Part shown: positions 8,057-17,003 of the stretch, piece by piece
How the letters are laid out: every line of letters begins with the position of its first letter
How positions within the stretch are numbered: the stretch's first letter is position 1
Origin: Amaricoccus macauensis
GTDB taxonomy: Bacteria; Pseudomonadota; Alphaproteobacteria; Rhodobacterales; Rhodobacteraceae
Direction: 5' to 3'
Assembly (NCBI RefSeq): GCF_014201905.1
Contig: NZ_JACHFM010000001.1
Span: forward strand, 1,378,994 to 1,442,993
Length of the DNA: 64,000 nt
Program-made: the position numbers and the translations under genes
Notes under the pieces: generated by a model
What the model saw: only the letters and a program-made list of their open reading frames with translations
Databases searched by the model: none
Told to the model about the DNA's origin: nothing

Positions 8057-9976
8057 ATGCCAGAATCGCCCGTCGCAGAGCCAATCTCGCCAAACATCTT
8101 CGGAGCAGCGCCGCCGTCCGAGCGCTTCGCCGGCCTTGATCCGTCGACCGTCGAGGGTGCCGCCGAGCTTGCGGCAATCGCTATGCGGATAGGAAACACC
8201 CGGCGCCCCGGCGCCAAGTCCGACATTCCCGCAGGTGTCACGTACCTTACCCAGTTTGTTGTACTCGATGTGAACTTTCCGACGCGCGAAGCCGCGGCGG
8301 GCGGCCCGTCGCTCGATCTTGGTCTGATCTACGGCGACGGGCCGAAGCACCACACCTGCTCGTATCAGGTGCCGTTTCAGGCCGGGATGGCGCGCCATCT
8401 GCTCCGCATCGGCCGCACCCGTCCGACCGCATCCTCGCCGGCCTGGGGCGCGACGCGCGATCTGCCGCGGGTGTCCTGTCCGAACCTCGACGCCCGGCCG
8501 GTCGAAAGCCGCAGCGAAGTGCTCGTCCCCGACAGCGCCTCGGATTCCAACCTGCTCCTTGGTCAGGTTCAGGTGCTCTGGACACTGCTGCACAACGCGC
8601 TTGCCGCAACGCTGGCCGAGTCGCGTCGCACCGAGGTGGCATTCGATCTCGCGCGACGGATCAACCGCGCCGTCTATCGTCAGGTCGTGCGGCACGACGT
8701 GCTTGGAAGCTGGCTCCTGCCCGCGCTCCGGGCGCGCTACGCCGCCGCCGCGGGCGCTGAGTTGCGCCGTGTACCGGTCGAGTTCACCGCGGGCGTCGGC
8801 CGGCTCGGTCATGGCCTCGTGCGTGAAATCTATACCCTGAACGCCCAGACCCAGGTAGCCGGCCTGCGGACGCTGCTCCGTCACACGAGCACGGGTCGCC
8901 CCTTCGAGATGCCGCTCACCGAAGACTGGCTGGTGGATTTCTCGAACTTCTTTTCCATCGGCCGGCGTGATCCGCAGCTCGCCCGCGCCCTCGGCCCGCA
9001 TGTGCCACGCCCGTTCGGCGCAGGAATGGTGCCTGGCGGCGCGGCCACGCTGGTGTTGCGCGACCTCGAGGCATGTACCCGAGGCGACCTGCGCTCGGTC
9101 CCGTCGCTGCTGCGCCGCGCGGGGGCGGCAGATCCGCAGCTTTTCACCGGGCGCTTCGGCGAGGACGGCCGGTGGCAGGCCGCCCTTGCGCGCTGGCTGA
9201 CCGACGCCGGGCTCGATCCCGAAGCCGTCGGGCGGCTGTCGCAGGATCCGCCCCTCACGCTGTTTCTCATGCTCGAGGCCGAAGCTGACGCGGGCGGAAA
9301 ATCACTTGGCGCGCTCGGCTCGGTCATCATGGGCGAGACGCTCGCCGCCGCCCTCGGGCCGGAACCGCAGGACCCCGAGGCCGACGCGGCAAGCGCGCTG
9401 CTGTTCCGCAACGGCGCGCCGGCCAGCATGGCCGAGGTGATCCGCTTCCTGCAATCGCACTACCGCTTTGCCGAGGGGGCGCGGCTTCACGCCCTCGACA
9501 CCCCCGATCAGGACGATGCGTCGGACTCCGCTGCCGCTTGTCCCAATCGGGTTGCCTCCGGAGGTTTCGACATGCTCGACATGAACGCTCCCGCCCATCC
9601 GGCCATCCCGGAAATCGAGGTCGCCGACTACATCGAGATGGGCCGTCTGGTGGCCCAGTGGTCTGCTGATCCCGCGACGCGGCCCACGACCGTTCAGGAA
9701 CTTCGCGAGCAACTCGACGGCGTCGCGGTCGTGCCGGACCGGATCCAGACCATCGAGTTCACCCAGAGCCGGCTGGATCATCTGGTGCTGGCAATGCCAC
9801 CGCGCGAGATGATCGAAGGCGCGATCGAGCGGGTGACCGATCCGCTGTCCGACAGCCGCTATGCGCTGCCACAGTTTTACGCCGACCACAGCCGCCCGGG
9901 GTTCGGGCCGGTCATGACGCCGCTCGATACCCTGCTGGCGCGCGTCGGAGATCACACCATTGCCCAGTGCCGCTGA
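8057..9976 (+). CDS. Animal-haem-peroxidase-fold protein lacking catalytic residues
   Basis: A 639-residue protein with the bacterial An_peroxidase (cyclooxygenase/myeloperoxidase) layout. TYLTQFVVLD (63-71) aligns with the distal block usually read as QFxDHD; PSLDLGLIYG is at 84-93; LLLGQVQVLWTLLHN (166-180) matches the second distal block; VEFTAGVGRLGHGLVREIY (241-259) is the proximal-histidine block. Proximal H252 and R249 are present. By my alignment to myeloperoxidase, the distal His is L70, the haem-ester Asp is V69, the catalytic Arg is A161 and the ester Glu is S164. Peroxidase chemistry is therefore doubtful. The last ~145 residues form an extra domain. There is no signal peptide. 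It stands alone, facing a LacI regulator, and ends in a strong terminator. Confidence 0.78.
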   Translation: MPESPVAEPISPNIFGAAPPSERFAGLDPSTVEGAAELAAIAMRIGNTRRPGAKSDIPAGVTYLTQFVVLDVNFPTREAAAGGPSLDLGLIYGDGPKHHTCSYQVPFQAGMARHLLRIGRTRPTASSPAWGATRDLPRVSCPNLDARPVESRSEVLVPDSASDSNLLLGQVQVLWTLLHNALAATLAESRRTEVAFDLARRINRAVYRQVVRHDVLGSWLLPALRARYAAAAGAELRRVPVEFTAGVGRLGHGLVREIYTLNAQTQVAGLRTLLRHTSTGRPFEMPLTEDWLVDFSNFFSIGRRDPQLARALGPHVPRPFGAGMVPGGAATLVLRDLEACTRGDLRSVPSLLRRAGAADPQLFTGRFGEDGRWQAALARWLTDAGLDPEAVGRLSQDPPLTLFLMLEAEADAGGKSLGALGSVIMGETLAAALGPEPQDPEADAASALLFRNGAPASMAEVIRFLQSHYRFAEGARLHALDTPDQDDASDSAAACPNRVASGGFDMLDMNAPAHPAIPEIEVADYIEMGRLVAQWSADPATRPTTVQELREQLDGVAVVPDRIQTIEFTQSRLDHLVLAMPPREMIEGAIERVTDPLSDSRYALPQFYADHSRPGFGPVMTPLDTLLARVGDHTIAQCR

Positions 9977-10042
9977 CGCGGCATTCGGGCTCACGCCGCA
10001 AACCTTGCGTCAGGTTTGCTTCCTCCCTGACCACTGATACCT

Positions 10043-10071
10043 GCGGCTGGCTTGTCCAGCCGCTTTTTTTT
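10043..10071 (+). terminator. Rho-independent terminator after the peroxidase-like gene
   Basis: Perfect 8-base stem GCGGCTGG / CCAGCCGC with a CTTGT loop followed by eight T residues. It lies 66 bases after the peroxidase-like stop codon and just before the end of the convergent SnoaL-like gene. Confidence 0.92.
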
Positions 10072-10075
10072 CGCG

Positions 10076-10525
10076 CTACGGCTTCAGGTCGAGTGCCGCG
10101 CGGAAGCTGCCGTCGGTGTGGAACGGCACCGACACATGCTCCAGCGTCACCATCCATTGCCCGTCGTCGGCGCGGCGCAGCACGGTTGTCGCCCGCGCCC
10201 ACCAGCCGATCGCCTCGCCGCCGCGCAGCACCTCGGTGTGCACCAGCCCATGGCAGACCGCCTGATCACCGGAGAGATCGACCAGAATGTCCTTGTGCGT
10301 GAGGATCACCGGCCCGTCCCAGCCGTCGAGCCATTCCTGCAGCGGCCCCGGCTCGACACCCTGACGCTGCAAGGGTGGCGCGAGATCGGCAACGATTGCG
10401 TCGCGGGCATAGTGCCGGGCGATCACCGCCGCATCGCGATCACGGAAGCCATGGGCGATCGCGGCAAACACCGCCTGAATCGCCCTTGCATCGGCCTCGC
10501 TCGCCTTCGCTGCCGGGTCAGACAT
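10076..10525 (-). CDS. SnoaL-like / SgcJ-EcaC family protein
   Basis: A 149-residue cystatin-like alpha+beta barrel protein. The helix ARAIQAVFAAIAHGFRDRDA, the HYARDAIVADLAPP strand and the end LEHVSVPFHTDGSF fit the SnoaL-like/YybH group, which includes ketosteroid-isomerase-fold enzymes and binding proteins of unknown activity. The start at 10525 overlaps the preceding DUF1428 stop by 8 bases, implying translational coupling; an upstream in-frame ATG at 10549 would lie inside that gene. Third gene of the TetR operon. Substrate unknown. Confidence 0.82.
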   Translation of the reverse strand: MSDPAAKASEADARAIQAVFAAIAHGFRDRDAAVIARHYARDAIVADLAPPLQRQGVEPGPLQEWLDGWDGPVILTHKDILVDLSGDQAVCHGLVHTEVLRGGEAIGWWARATTVLRRADDGQWMVTLEHVSVPFHTDGSFRAALDLKP

Positions 10526-10871
10526 CGACGATCGGCTCGAAGCCGCCATAAATCATTCGCGTACCGTCGAACGGCATCTGGCTCATGTCCTGCGACATGC
10601 GCGGATCCTTCATCGCCGCGGCGTTCCCCGCGTCTCGTGCTTCGCGCGAGGGCCACTCGATCCACGAGAAGACCACGGTCTCGTCATCCTTCTCCTGCAC
10701 CGCCATCGGGAAGGATGTGACCTTTCCATCGGGCACGTCATCTCCCCAGCATTCGACGCAACGCGTCGCGCCATGGTCGCGGAACACCGCCATCGCCGCC
10801 ATGGCCATCTCGCGGTAGGCCTCGCGCTTCGCGGTGGGCACCGCCACGACGAATCCATCAACGTAGCTCAT
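10518..10871 (-). CDS. DUF1428 family protein
   Basis: A 117-residue protein matching DUF1428, a dimeric ferredoxin-like alpha+beta fold: YVDGFVVAVPTAKREAYREM, VECWGDDVPDGKVTSFP, FSWIEWPSREARDAGN and FDGTRMIYGGFEPI. GGGAGC 6 bases upstream of the ATG gives the start, which overlaps the TetR stop by 14 bases. It is the second gene of a tetR-DUF1428-SnoaL unit, so it is probably controlled by the TetR protein. Biochemical function is not established for the family. Confidence 0.88.
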   Translation of the reverse strand: MSYVDGFVVAVPTAKREAYREMAMAAMAVFRDHGATRCVECWGDDVPDGKVTSFPMAVQEKDDETVVFSWIEWPSREARDAGNAAAMKDPRMSQDMSQMPFDGTRMIYGGFEPIVDV

Positions 10872-11487
10872 CACACAGCTCCCTTTCGGTTTCAGGCGTG
10901 AGGATCGTTTCGAGGTAACGCAGCAGATGCCCGACGCTCTCGCGGGCGATTTCCGCCGAACCGGTCGCCTTGGCGAGGATGAAGGCCCCCTGCAGCGTTC
11001 CCTGAATGTGCCGTGAGAGGCTGGCCGCCGACCATTCCGGCCGGGTCCGCCCCGCCGCACCGAGCGCCGCTGCAATGTCGGGCTCGAAGCTCTCGGTATG
11101 CTTGAGCAGTTCCGCCTCGCACGCCGCGCGGATGCCCGGGTGGCTCGCGTAGGTCTCCTGCACCATCGTGCCGAGCAGGCAGGTGTACTCTGCCGCCTCG
11201 CCTCCAATGATGTCGTGCCGGAACCTGACGTAGCCGAGGATTCGCTCGCGGGGCGTGGCGAGGTCGCGGAACGGCGCCGTGTCGAAGAGGCCGGCAGCCA
11301 TCTCGCCGAAGCGATGAGCGGCGGCGATCGCCAGATCGTCCTTGGAGCGGAAGTGGTGGAAGAACGCGCCCTTGGTCAGCCCGGCGCGTTGGCAAAGGTC
11401 ATCGACGCTGGTCGCGGCGTAGCCCTTCTCGCGGATCACCGCGAGTGCCGCATCGAGCAACCTGTTCCGACCTTCACCGCGCGCCAT
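10858..11487 (-). CDS. TetR-family transcriptional regulator
   Basis: A 209-residue TetR/AcrR-type repressor. The N-terminal helix-turn-helix is clear (LLDAALAVIREKGYAATSV, LCQRAGLTKGAFFHHFRSK), followed by a ligand domain of the C-terminal 'TetR_C_16/LmrA-like' sort (EYTCLLGTMVQETYASHP). First gene of a three-gene operon with overlapping starts and stops. An 18-base near-palindrome 25 bases upstream is the likely autoregulatory operator. The ligand is not deducible. Confidence 0.93.
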   Translation of the reverse strand: MARGEGRNRLLDAALAVIREKGYAATSVDDLCQRAGLTKGAFFHHFRSKDDLAIAAAHRFGEMAAGLFDTAPFRDLATPRERILGYVRFRHDIIGGEAAEYTCLLGTMVQETYASHPGIRAACEAELLKHTESFEPDIAAALGAAGRTRPEWSAASLSRHIQGTLQGAFILAKATGSAEIARESVGHLLRYLETILTPETERELCDELR

Positions 11488-11511
11488 CGAGCCTCCCTCG
11501 CTGGCTCAAAG

Positions 11512-11529
11512 ATACGAACCGGTCGGTAT
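11512..11529. promoter_or_regulatory. TetR-type operator
   Basis: ATACGAACCGGTCGGTAT, a near-palindrome (ATAC, central ACCGGT and GTAT mirror exactly; the two intervening dinucleotides do not). It resembles the common ATACCGACCGGTCGGTAT-like sites of the AcrR/TetR group. It lies between the tetR start and the panC end, so it probably governs the tetR operon. Confidence 0.75.
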
Positions 11530-11534
11530 GTGTG

Positions 11535-12407
11535 TCAACCCGCCTGGCGGGCGCGCTCGACAGCGGGCAGGGGCAGGTTGTCGATGAGGCGGATATCTCC
11601 GAGCCACGCCGCCACCAGCAGCCGCGCCGGCGCCTCCGCACTCTCGGTCGGGGCCATGTCGGCATCGCGGCGCAGTTCAAGGTATTCGACCGACCGGAAC
11701 CCCGCCGCGACGATCGCCGCGCGTGCGTCATCGAGCGCGACAGCGACCGGGGTGCCCGCGACGATGGCGCGAGCGGCGACGTCGAGGGCTTGCGGGAGTG
11801 CCGGGGCCGCGGCGCGCTCGGCCTCGGAGAGGCGCAGATTGCGCGATGACAGCGCCAGCGCGTCCGACTCGCGCACCGTCGGGCAGCCGACGATCTCGCA
11901 GGGGATGTCGAGGTCGGTCACCAGCCGGCGGACCACCTGCAACTGCTGCCAGTCCTTTTCCCCGAAGTAGGCCCGATCGGCACCGGTCTGCAGCAAGAGC
12001 TTGGTGACGACCGTCGCCACCCCGTCGAAATGCCCCGGCCGGTGCGTGCCGCAGAGCCCCTCGCTCACGCCCGCGACCGAGACCGTGGTGGAAAACCCCT
12101 CCGGGTAGATCTGGTCCCCGTCGGGCACGTAGAGCACGTCCACCGCGAGCGGCCCGAGCTTTTCGGCGTCGGACGCCTCGGTGCGGGGATAGGCGGCGAG
12201 ATCGGCCGGGTTGTTGAACTGCCGCGGGTTGACGAAAAGCGTCACCACCACCCGGTCACTGCCGGCCTTTGCGGCGCGCACCAGGCTGAGATGCCCGGCG
12301 TGCAGCGCCCCCATGGTCGGAACGACGCCAACCGTCTCGCCTGCGGCCTTCCAGCCAGCGACGATGGCGCGCAGCTCGTTGCGGCTGCGAATGATCGGGA
12401 CGGGCAT
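11535..12407 (-). CDS. panC: Pantoate-beta-alanine ligase (pantothenate synthetase)
   Basis: A 290-residue cytoplasmic enzyme joining pantoate and beta-alanine with ATP, the last step of pantothenate synthesis. The nucleotidyl-transferase signatures are present: [17 protein letters not shown] (HIGH motif as HAGH), [38 protein letters not shown] and the KMSKS-like SSRN(L). CGGAG precedes the ATG. It lies 24 bases after panB and is co-transcribed with it; panD is not in the window. Confidence 0.98.
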   Translation of the reverse strand: MPVPIIRSRNELRAIVAGWKAAGETVGVVPTMGALHAGHLSLVRAAKAGSDRVVVTLFVNPRQFNNPADLAAYPRTEASDAEKLGPLAVDVLYVPDGDQIYPEGFSTTVSVAGVSEGLCGTHRPGHFDGVATVVTKLLLQTGADRAYFGEKDWQQLQVVRRLVTDLDIPCEIVGCPTVRESDALALSSRNLRLSEAERAAAPALPQALDVAARAIVAGTPVAVALDDARAAIVAAGFRSVEYLELRRDADMAPTESAEAPARLLVAAWLGDIRLIDNLPLPAVERARQAG

Positions 12408-12431
12408 GGCGGCGCTCCGGCAGGAGTTCGG

Positions 12432-13247
12432 TCAGGCGTCGGGAAAGGTATGCTCGGGCGCGGGAAACGTCCGCGCGCGCACGTCCGCGGCATAGGCGGC
12501 GATCGCCGCGTCCGCCGCCTGGCCGAGCTCCGCATAGCGCCGCACGAACGAGGGGCGGAAGTCCGTGAAGAGCCCCAGCATGTCGTCGATCACGAGGATC
12601 TGGCCGTCGCATGCGGGCGAGGCGCCGATGCCGATGGTCGGAATCGGGATCGCCTCGGTGATGCGCCGCGCCAGCGGCTCGGCAATCTTTTCCAGCACCA
12701 CCGAGAACGCGCCGGCCTCGGCCACCGCCTTTGCATCGGCGAGCACCCGGTCGGCGTCGGCGCCGCGGCCCTGCACCCGGTAGCCGCCGGTGGTGTTCAC
12801 CTGCTGCGGCATCAGGCCGACGTGCGCCATGACCGGGATCGACCGCGCGGTCAGGAAGGCGATCGTCTCGGCCATGGTCTCGCCGCCTTCGAGCTTCACC
12901 GCGGCGCAGCCGGTCTCGGTCATGATCCGCGCCGCGGTCTCGAAGGCCCGTGCCGGACCAGCCTCGTAGGAGCCGAACGGCATGTCGACGACGAGCAGAG
13001 CGTTGGACGTGCCGCGACGCACCGCCTGACCGTGCAGGATCATCATCTCGGTCGTCACGCCAACCGTGGACGGCAGGCCGTGGACCACCATCCCGAGGCT
13101 GTCACCGACGAGAATGACGTCGGCATGCGCATCGACGAGCCGCGCCATCGGGGTGGTGTAGGCGGTGAGGCAGACCAGCGGCTCCCGGCCCTTGCGGGCC
13201 AGCACCGCCGCAGGTGTCACCGCCTTGCGTGGAACATGCGTGCTCAT
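12432..13247 (-). CDS. panB: 3-methyl-2-oxobutanoate hydroxymethyltransferase
   Basis: A 271-residue ketopantoate hydroxymethyltransferase, transferring a one-carbon unit from methylenetetrahydrofolate to alpha-ketoisovalerate. Typical blocks: [34 protein letters not shown], the metal/substrate region VKLEGG, and [23 protein letters not shown]. Length is normal. It is 26 bases after the pyruvate kinase stop and 24 before panC, so pyk-panB-panC may form one transcript. An AAAGGA site precedes the start. Confidence 0.98.
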   Translation of the reverse strand: MSTHVPRKAVTPAAVLARKGREPLVCLTAYTTPMARLVDAHADVILVGDSLGMVVHGLPSTVGVTTEMMILHGQAVRRGTSNALLVVDMPFGSYEAGPARAFETAARIMTETGCAAVKLEGGETMAETIAFLTARSIPVMAHVGLMPQQVNTTGGYRVQGRGADADRVLADAKAVAEAGAFSVVLEKIAEPLARRITEAIPIPTIGIGASPACDGQILVIDDMLGLFTDFRPSFVRRYAELGQAADAAIAAYAADVRARTFPAPEHTFPDA

Positions 13248-13273
13248 TGGATTTCCGATCCTTTCAGGCGGGA

Positions 13274-14731
13274 TCAGTCCTCGCCGCCGCCTTCGTAGAT
13301 TGCCCGCTCGTTCGCAGTCGCGACGCGCAGGATGTTGGTGCTGCCGGCGACGCCGAACGGAATGCCGGCGGTGACGACGATGCGGTCGTCGAGCGAGGCA
13401 AAGCCGTGCTCGCGCGCCACCCGCGCGGCGTTCACCACGGCGAGCTTGAAGCGATCGACCTCGGGAACCACGACGCAGTGCAGCCCCCAGCTCAGCGCCA
13501 GCCGGCGCGCGGTATCGACCTTCGGCGTCAGGGCGATGATCGGCACCCGTGGACGCTCGCGCGCGGCGAGCAGCGCGGTCGTGCCCGAATGGCTGAAGCA
13601 GCAGATCGCCTTCACCTTCGTCGTCTCGGCCACTTCACGCGCCGCGACGGTGATGGCGTCAGAAACGCCGGAGCGGCCAACGGTCCGCTGCGCCTCGATC
13701 ACCGGCCGGAAGGTGGTGTCGCTTTCCACGGACTCGGCGACGTTGTTCATCATCGCCACCGCCTCGATCGGGTATTCGCCCGCAGCGGATTCGGCCGAAA
13801 GCATCACCGCGTCCGCGCCCTCGTAGATCGCGGTCGCCACGTCGGAGACCTCGGCGCGGGTCGGCACCGGGCTGGTGATCATGCTCTCGAGCATCTGGGT
13901 CGCGACGATCACCGGCTTGCCGACCATGCGGCAGGCCCGCGTCAGGCGCTTCTGGATCGGCGGCACGCGATGTACCGGCAGCTCGACGCCAAGGTCGCCG
14001 CGTGCCACCATGATGCCGTCGGAGGCGTCGAGGATTTCCTGGAAGGCATTCACCGCCGCCGGCTTCTCGATCTTCGAGAGGATCGCCGCTCGACCATCGG
14101 CGAGCTCACGCGCCTCGTAAACGTCGCTGGCGCGTTGCACGAACGAGAGCGCCAGCCAGTCGATGCCGAGGTTGCAGGCGAATTCGAGATCCTTGCGATC
14201 CTTCTCGGACAGCGCCGCCAGCGGCAGCACCACGTCGGGCACGTTCACGCCCTTGCGGTTCGAGATTTCGCCACCGACCACCACCTCGGTCATCGCGTGA
14301 TCCGGCGAACACTCCGTCACCCGGACGCGGATCTTGCCGTCGTTCACGAGCAGCGTGGAGCCGACCTCAAGCGCCTGGAAAATCTCCGGATGCGGCAGAC
14401 AGACGCGGGTCTCGTCCCCTTCGGCCGGATCGAGATCGAAGCGGAAGCTCTGGCCTTCGACGAGGGTGAGCGGCCCGTTCGCGAAGGCGCCGCAGCGCAG
14501 CTTCGGTCCCTGCAGGTCGGCGAGGATGCCGATCGGCCGGCCGAGCTCGGCCTCGACCTTGCGGATCATCTGGTGTCGGAGCGCGATGTCTTCCTGGGTG
14601 CCGTGGCTCATGTTGAGTCGGAAGACGTCGGCACCCGCCACGAAGAGATCCCGGATCATTTCGTAACTGTCGGAGGACGGGCCGAGCGTTGCGACGATCT
14701 TGACGTTGCGCTGGCGACGGATCGCGGTCAT
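13274..14731 (-). CDS. pyk: Pyruvate kinase
   Basis: A 485-residue glycolytic enzyme converting PEP and ADP to pyruvate and ATP. It shows [28 protein letters not shown], the catalytic lysine block [11 protein letters not shown], the metal site [25 protein letters not shown] and [20 protein letters not shown]. The C-terminal regulatory domain is complete. The 105-base region to the upstream aminotransferase end should hold its promoter. Single-gene location next to pan genes is not pathway-linked. Confidence 0.98.
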   Translation of the reverse strand: MTAIRRQRNVKIVATLGPSSDSYEMIRDLFVAGADVFRLNMSHGTQEDIALRHQMIRKVEAELGRPIGILADLQGPKLRCGAFANGPLTLVEGQSFRFDLDPAEGDETRVCLPHPEIFQALEVGSTLLVNDGKIRVRVTECSPDHAMTEVVVGGEISNRKGVNVPDVVLPLAALSEKDRKDLEFACNLGIDWLALSFVQRASDVYEARELADGRAAILSKIEKPAAVNAFQEILDASDGIMVARGDLGVELPVHRVPPIQKRLTRACRMVGKPVIVATQMLESMITSPVPTRAEVSDVATAIYEGADAVMLSAESAAGEYPIEAVAMMNNVAESVESDTTFRPVIEAQRTVGRSGVSDAITVAAREVAETTKVKAICCFSHSGTTALLAARERPRVPIIALTPKVDTARRLALSWGLHCVVVPEVDRFKLAVVNAARVAREHGFASLDDRIVVTAGIPFGVAGSTNILRVATANERAIYEGGGED

Positions 14732-14836
14732 GCGGAGCTAATTCCCATCCGGTACTGACACGGGCGCCTTTATAGCGGAACGACCGGGGTATGGAACGGC
14801 TAATGCGGACCAATCCCCGATTTATCCCCCTGTCAT

Positions 14837-15943
14837 CTAACTGTGTGATTTGTTCGCGTCGGCGAGAGCCTCCGGCAAGGCGGCGGCGAAGGCGTCGAGG
14901 TCCGGCGGACGTCCGGCACTGACCCGGATGCAGCGGTCGAGCGGCGCCACGCCCGGCTTGCGCACGAAAACCCCGCGGCGGACGAGCCCGTCGAGCACCG
15001 CCGTGGCAAAGCGCCCGTCGCCGCCGCAGTCGACGGCGACGAAGTTCGTGGCCGACAGCAGGGTGCGCAGACCGTTCGCGGCGGCGATTTCGGCGATCCG
15101 GGCCTTTGCCGCCGCCACCTCCTCACGCACGTGGCCGAGCCAGGCGTGATCCCCGAGCGCCGCGATGGCGCCCGCCACCGACATCCGGTTCATGCCGAAG
15201 TGGTTTCTCACCCGGTCGAACGCCGCGATCAGCTCCGGGTGACCGATGGCGTAGCCGATCCGCGCGCCGGCCATGCCGTGCGCCTTGGAGAACGTCCGCA
15301 TGCGGATCACCCTCGGCTCGGCCGGATCAAGGGGCGGGATCGCGTCGTCGGGCGCGAAGTCCGCGTATGCCTCATCGAGGCAGAGCACGGCGCCACCGGG
15401 AAGGCGGCCGATCATCTCCGAGATTGCCCGGCCGGAGTGCCACGTCCCCATCGGGTTGTCGGGATTCGCGAGATAGACCAGCGGCGCGCCGGCCTTGCGC
15501 GTGGCGAGAAGCAGCGCCTCGGGGTCCTCCTGATCGCGCCGGTAGGGCACCGTCTGCAGCACCCCGCCGAAGCCCGCCACGTGATAGTTGAAGGTCGGAT
15601 AGGCGCCCGCCGAGGTGACGACCGGCGTCCCCGGCCCCACCAGCAGCCGCACGAGGTTGCCGAGGATGCCGTCGATCCCCTCGCCCACGGTGATGTTCTG
15701 CGGACGAACCCCGTGATGCGCCGCCAGAGCGGCTTTCAGGTCGTGAAGCTCGGGGTCGGCATACATCCAGACCTCGGATGCCGCCGCCGCCATGGCGGCG
15801 ATCGCTTTCGGCGAGGGACCGAAGACGCTTTCGTTCGCGCCGATCCGCGCCACGAACGGCCGGCGGAGGGCGCGCTCCTGCGCCTCGGGTCCGACGAAGG
15901 GCACGGTGGCGGGGAGGCTGGCGGCGAGCGGTGTCAGACGCAT
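14837..15943 (-). CDS. hisC: HisC-type aminotransferase (histidinol-phosphate/aromatic)
   Basis: A 368-residue PLP-dependent fold-I aminotransferase. Visible: ARIGANESVFGPSPKAI, YLANPDNPMGTWH, LCLDEAYADF, the PLP lysine block RTFSKAHGMAGARIGYAIG and the C-terminal RVSAGRPPDLDAF (carboxylate-binding Arg). The best-matching family is histidinol-phosphate aminotransferase, acting in histidine synthesis, but it lies apart from other his genes, so it could instead be an aromatic or other HisC paralogue. No strong ribosome site is seen; the start is set by N-terminal fit. Confidence 0.85.
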   Translation of the reverse strand: MRLTPLAASLPATVPFVGPEAQERALRRPFVARIGANESVFGPSPKAIAAMAAAASEVWMYADPELHDLKAALAAHHGVRPQNITVGEGIDGILGNLVRLLVGPGTPVVTSAGAYPTFNYHVAGFGGVLQTVPYRRDQEDPEALLLATRKAGAPLVYLANPDNPMGTWHSGRAISEMIGRLPGGAVLCLDEAYADFAPDDAIPPLDPAEPRVIRMRTFSKAHGMAGARIGYAIGHPELIAAFDRVRNHFGMNRMSVAGAIAALGDHAWLGHVREEVAAAKARIAEIAAANGLRTLLSATNFVAVDCGGDGRFATAVLDGLVRRGVFVRKPGVAPLDRCIRVSAGRPPDLDAFAAALPEALADANKSHS

Positions 15944-15987
15944 GGGTGTGACGGAACCGATGTCATGCAGGGGCTTTCGCTATCAAG

Positions 15988-16009
15988 GGCGGGAGCTTTC
16001 GCTCCCGTC
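15988..16009 (-). terminator. Hairpin after the HIBADH-family gene
   Basis: A GGGAGC / GCTCCC stem with a four-base TTTC/GAAA loop, extended by flanking pairs, directly follows the 16012 stop on the minus strand. The T-tract is poor, so it may be a weak terminator or a 3-prime stabilising hairpin. Confidence 0.45.
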
Positions 16010-16011
16010 CA

Positions 16012-16941
16012 TCACTCCTTGGTCTTGTCGCTCTTCGGATCGTTGAGCGCGAGCACGATGTCGCCGATCTGCGGCATGTAGCGCTCGCCCATGCCCATCG
16101 CCACGCCGAGCTTCAGGGTCTGAAGCGCCCCGTCCGACATGAGCGTCGCCGCGCCGTGCCGGTTCGCGAGACGGTTGTAGTAGGTCAGATCCTTGCAGCC
16201 GTTGACGATGGTGAACTTGTGCGCCCCGGCGTCGCGGTCGACCGCGTACTGGGAAAACGACTGGAAGTTGCCGCAGTTCATCCCCGAGTTCGTGACGATC
16301 TCGCGAAAGACCGCCGGATCGGCGCCGACCTTGTCCACCATGGCGTAGCACTCGGCCCAGATCGAGGCATAGCCGAGGGCGACGAGGTTGTTGATGAGCT
16401 TCAGCGCGTGCGCCGAGCCCACCGGCCCGCCTGTCGGGATCACCACGTTCGCCCATGTGGCGAGGAGCGGGCGCCACTTCTCGATGAGCTCCGCCGGGCC
16501 GCCGACGTAGGTCGTGGCCTCGCCGTCCCAGGTGTGCTGCGGCGTGCGCGACAGCGGCGCGTCGAGCAGCGAGATGCCCTTCTCGCCAAGCTCCGCCGCC
16601 AGCCGCTCGGTCACGTCCGGCTCGGAGGTCGATGAGTCGATGATGGTGAGGCCCGGCTTCGCGGCCGGCACGATCGAGGCGACGATCGCCTGAACCTGCG
16701 GAGCCCCGGTGACACAGAGCACGATCACGTCGCATTCCGCCGCCAGCGCCGCGACGTCGGGACATTCCACGGCGCCGCGCTTCACGAGGTCGTCCACCGC
16801 CTCGCGCTTGCGGTGCGCGACCACGCGGAGCGGGTAGCCCTTTTCCACGGCGTTCTTCGCCATGCCCCAGCCCATGAGCCCCACGCCCACGAACCCGACG
16901 ACGGGCAGTCCGGTTGCTTGCGTTGCATTACTCTCGGTCAT
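16012..16941 (-). CDS. NAD(P)-dependent beta-hydroxyacid dehydrogenase (HIBADH family)
   Basis: A 309-residue dehydrogenase of the 3-hydroxyisobutyrate / tartronate-semialdehyde reductase family. The dinucleotide motif VVGFVGVGLMGWGMAKNA, IIDSSTSEPDVT and the catalytic lysine region GSAHALKLINNLVALG are present. The substrate loop reads DAPLSRTPQHTW rather than the usual DAPVSGG, so specificity may differ from 3-hydroxyisobutyrate. AGGGAG precedes the ATG. It stands alone; the gene on the other side encodes a membrane protein. Substrate not assigned. Confidence 0.88.
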   Translation of the reverse strand: MTESNATQATGLPVVGFVGVGLMGWGMAKNAVEKGYPLRVVAHRKREAVDDLVKRGAVECPDVAALAAECDVIVLCVTGAPQVQAIVASIVPAAKPGLTIIDSSTSEPDVTERLAAELGEKGISLLDAPLSRTPQHTWDGEATTYVGGPAELIEKWRPLLATWANVVIPTGGPVGSAHALKLINNLVALGYASIWAECYAMVDKVGADPAVFREIVTNSGMNCGNFQSFSQYAVDRDAGAHKFTIVNGCKDLTYYNRLANRHGAATLMSDGALQTLKLGVAMGMGERYMPQIGDIVLALNDPKSDKTKE

Positions 16942-17003
16942 CGGCGTCTCCCTGGTCGCTCTCGTTTCCCGATTGTCGAGCCGTTAAACCCGCCGGGCGC
17001 CGC

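Noticed and set aside
7829-9001. N-terminal extension of the LacI reading frame to 735 residues
   Set aside because: The extension runs antisense through the peroxidase-like gene and its promoter; AGGAGGAG places the start at 7828.
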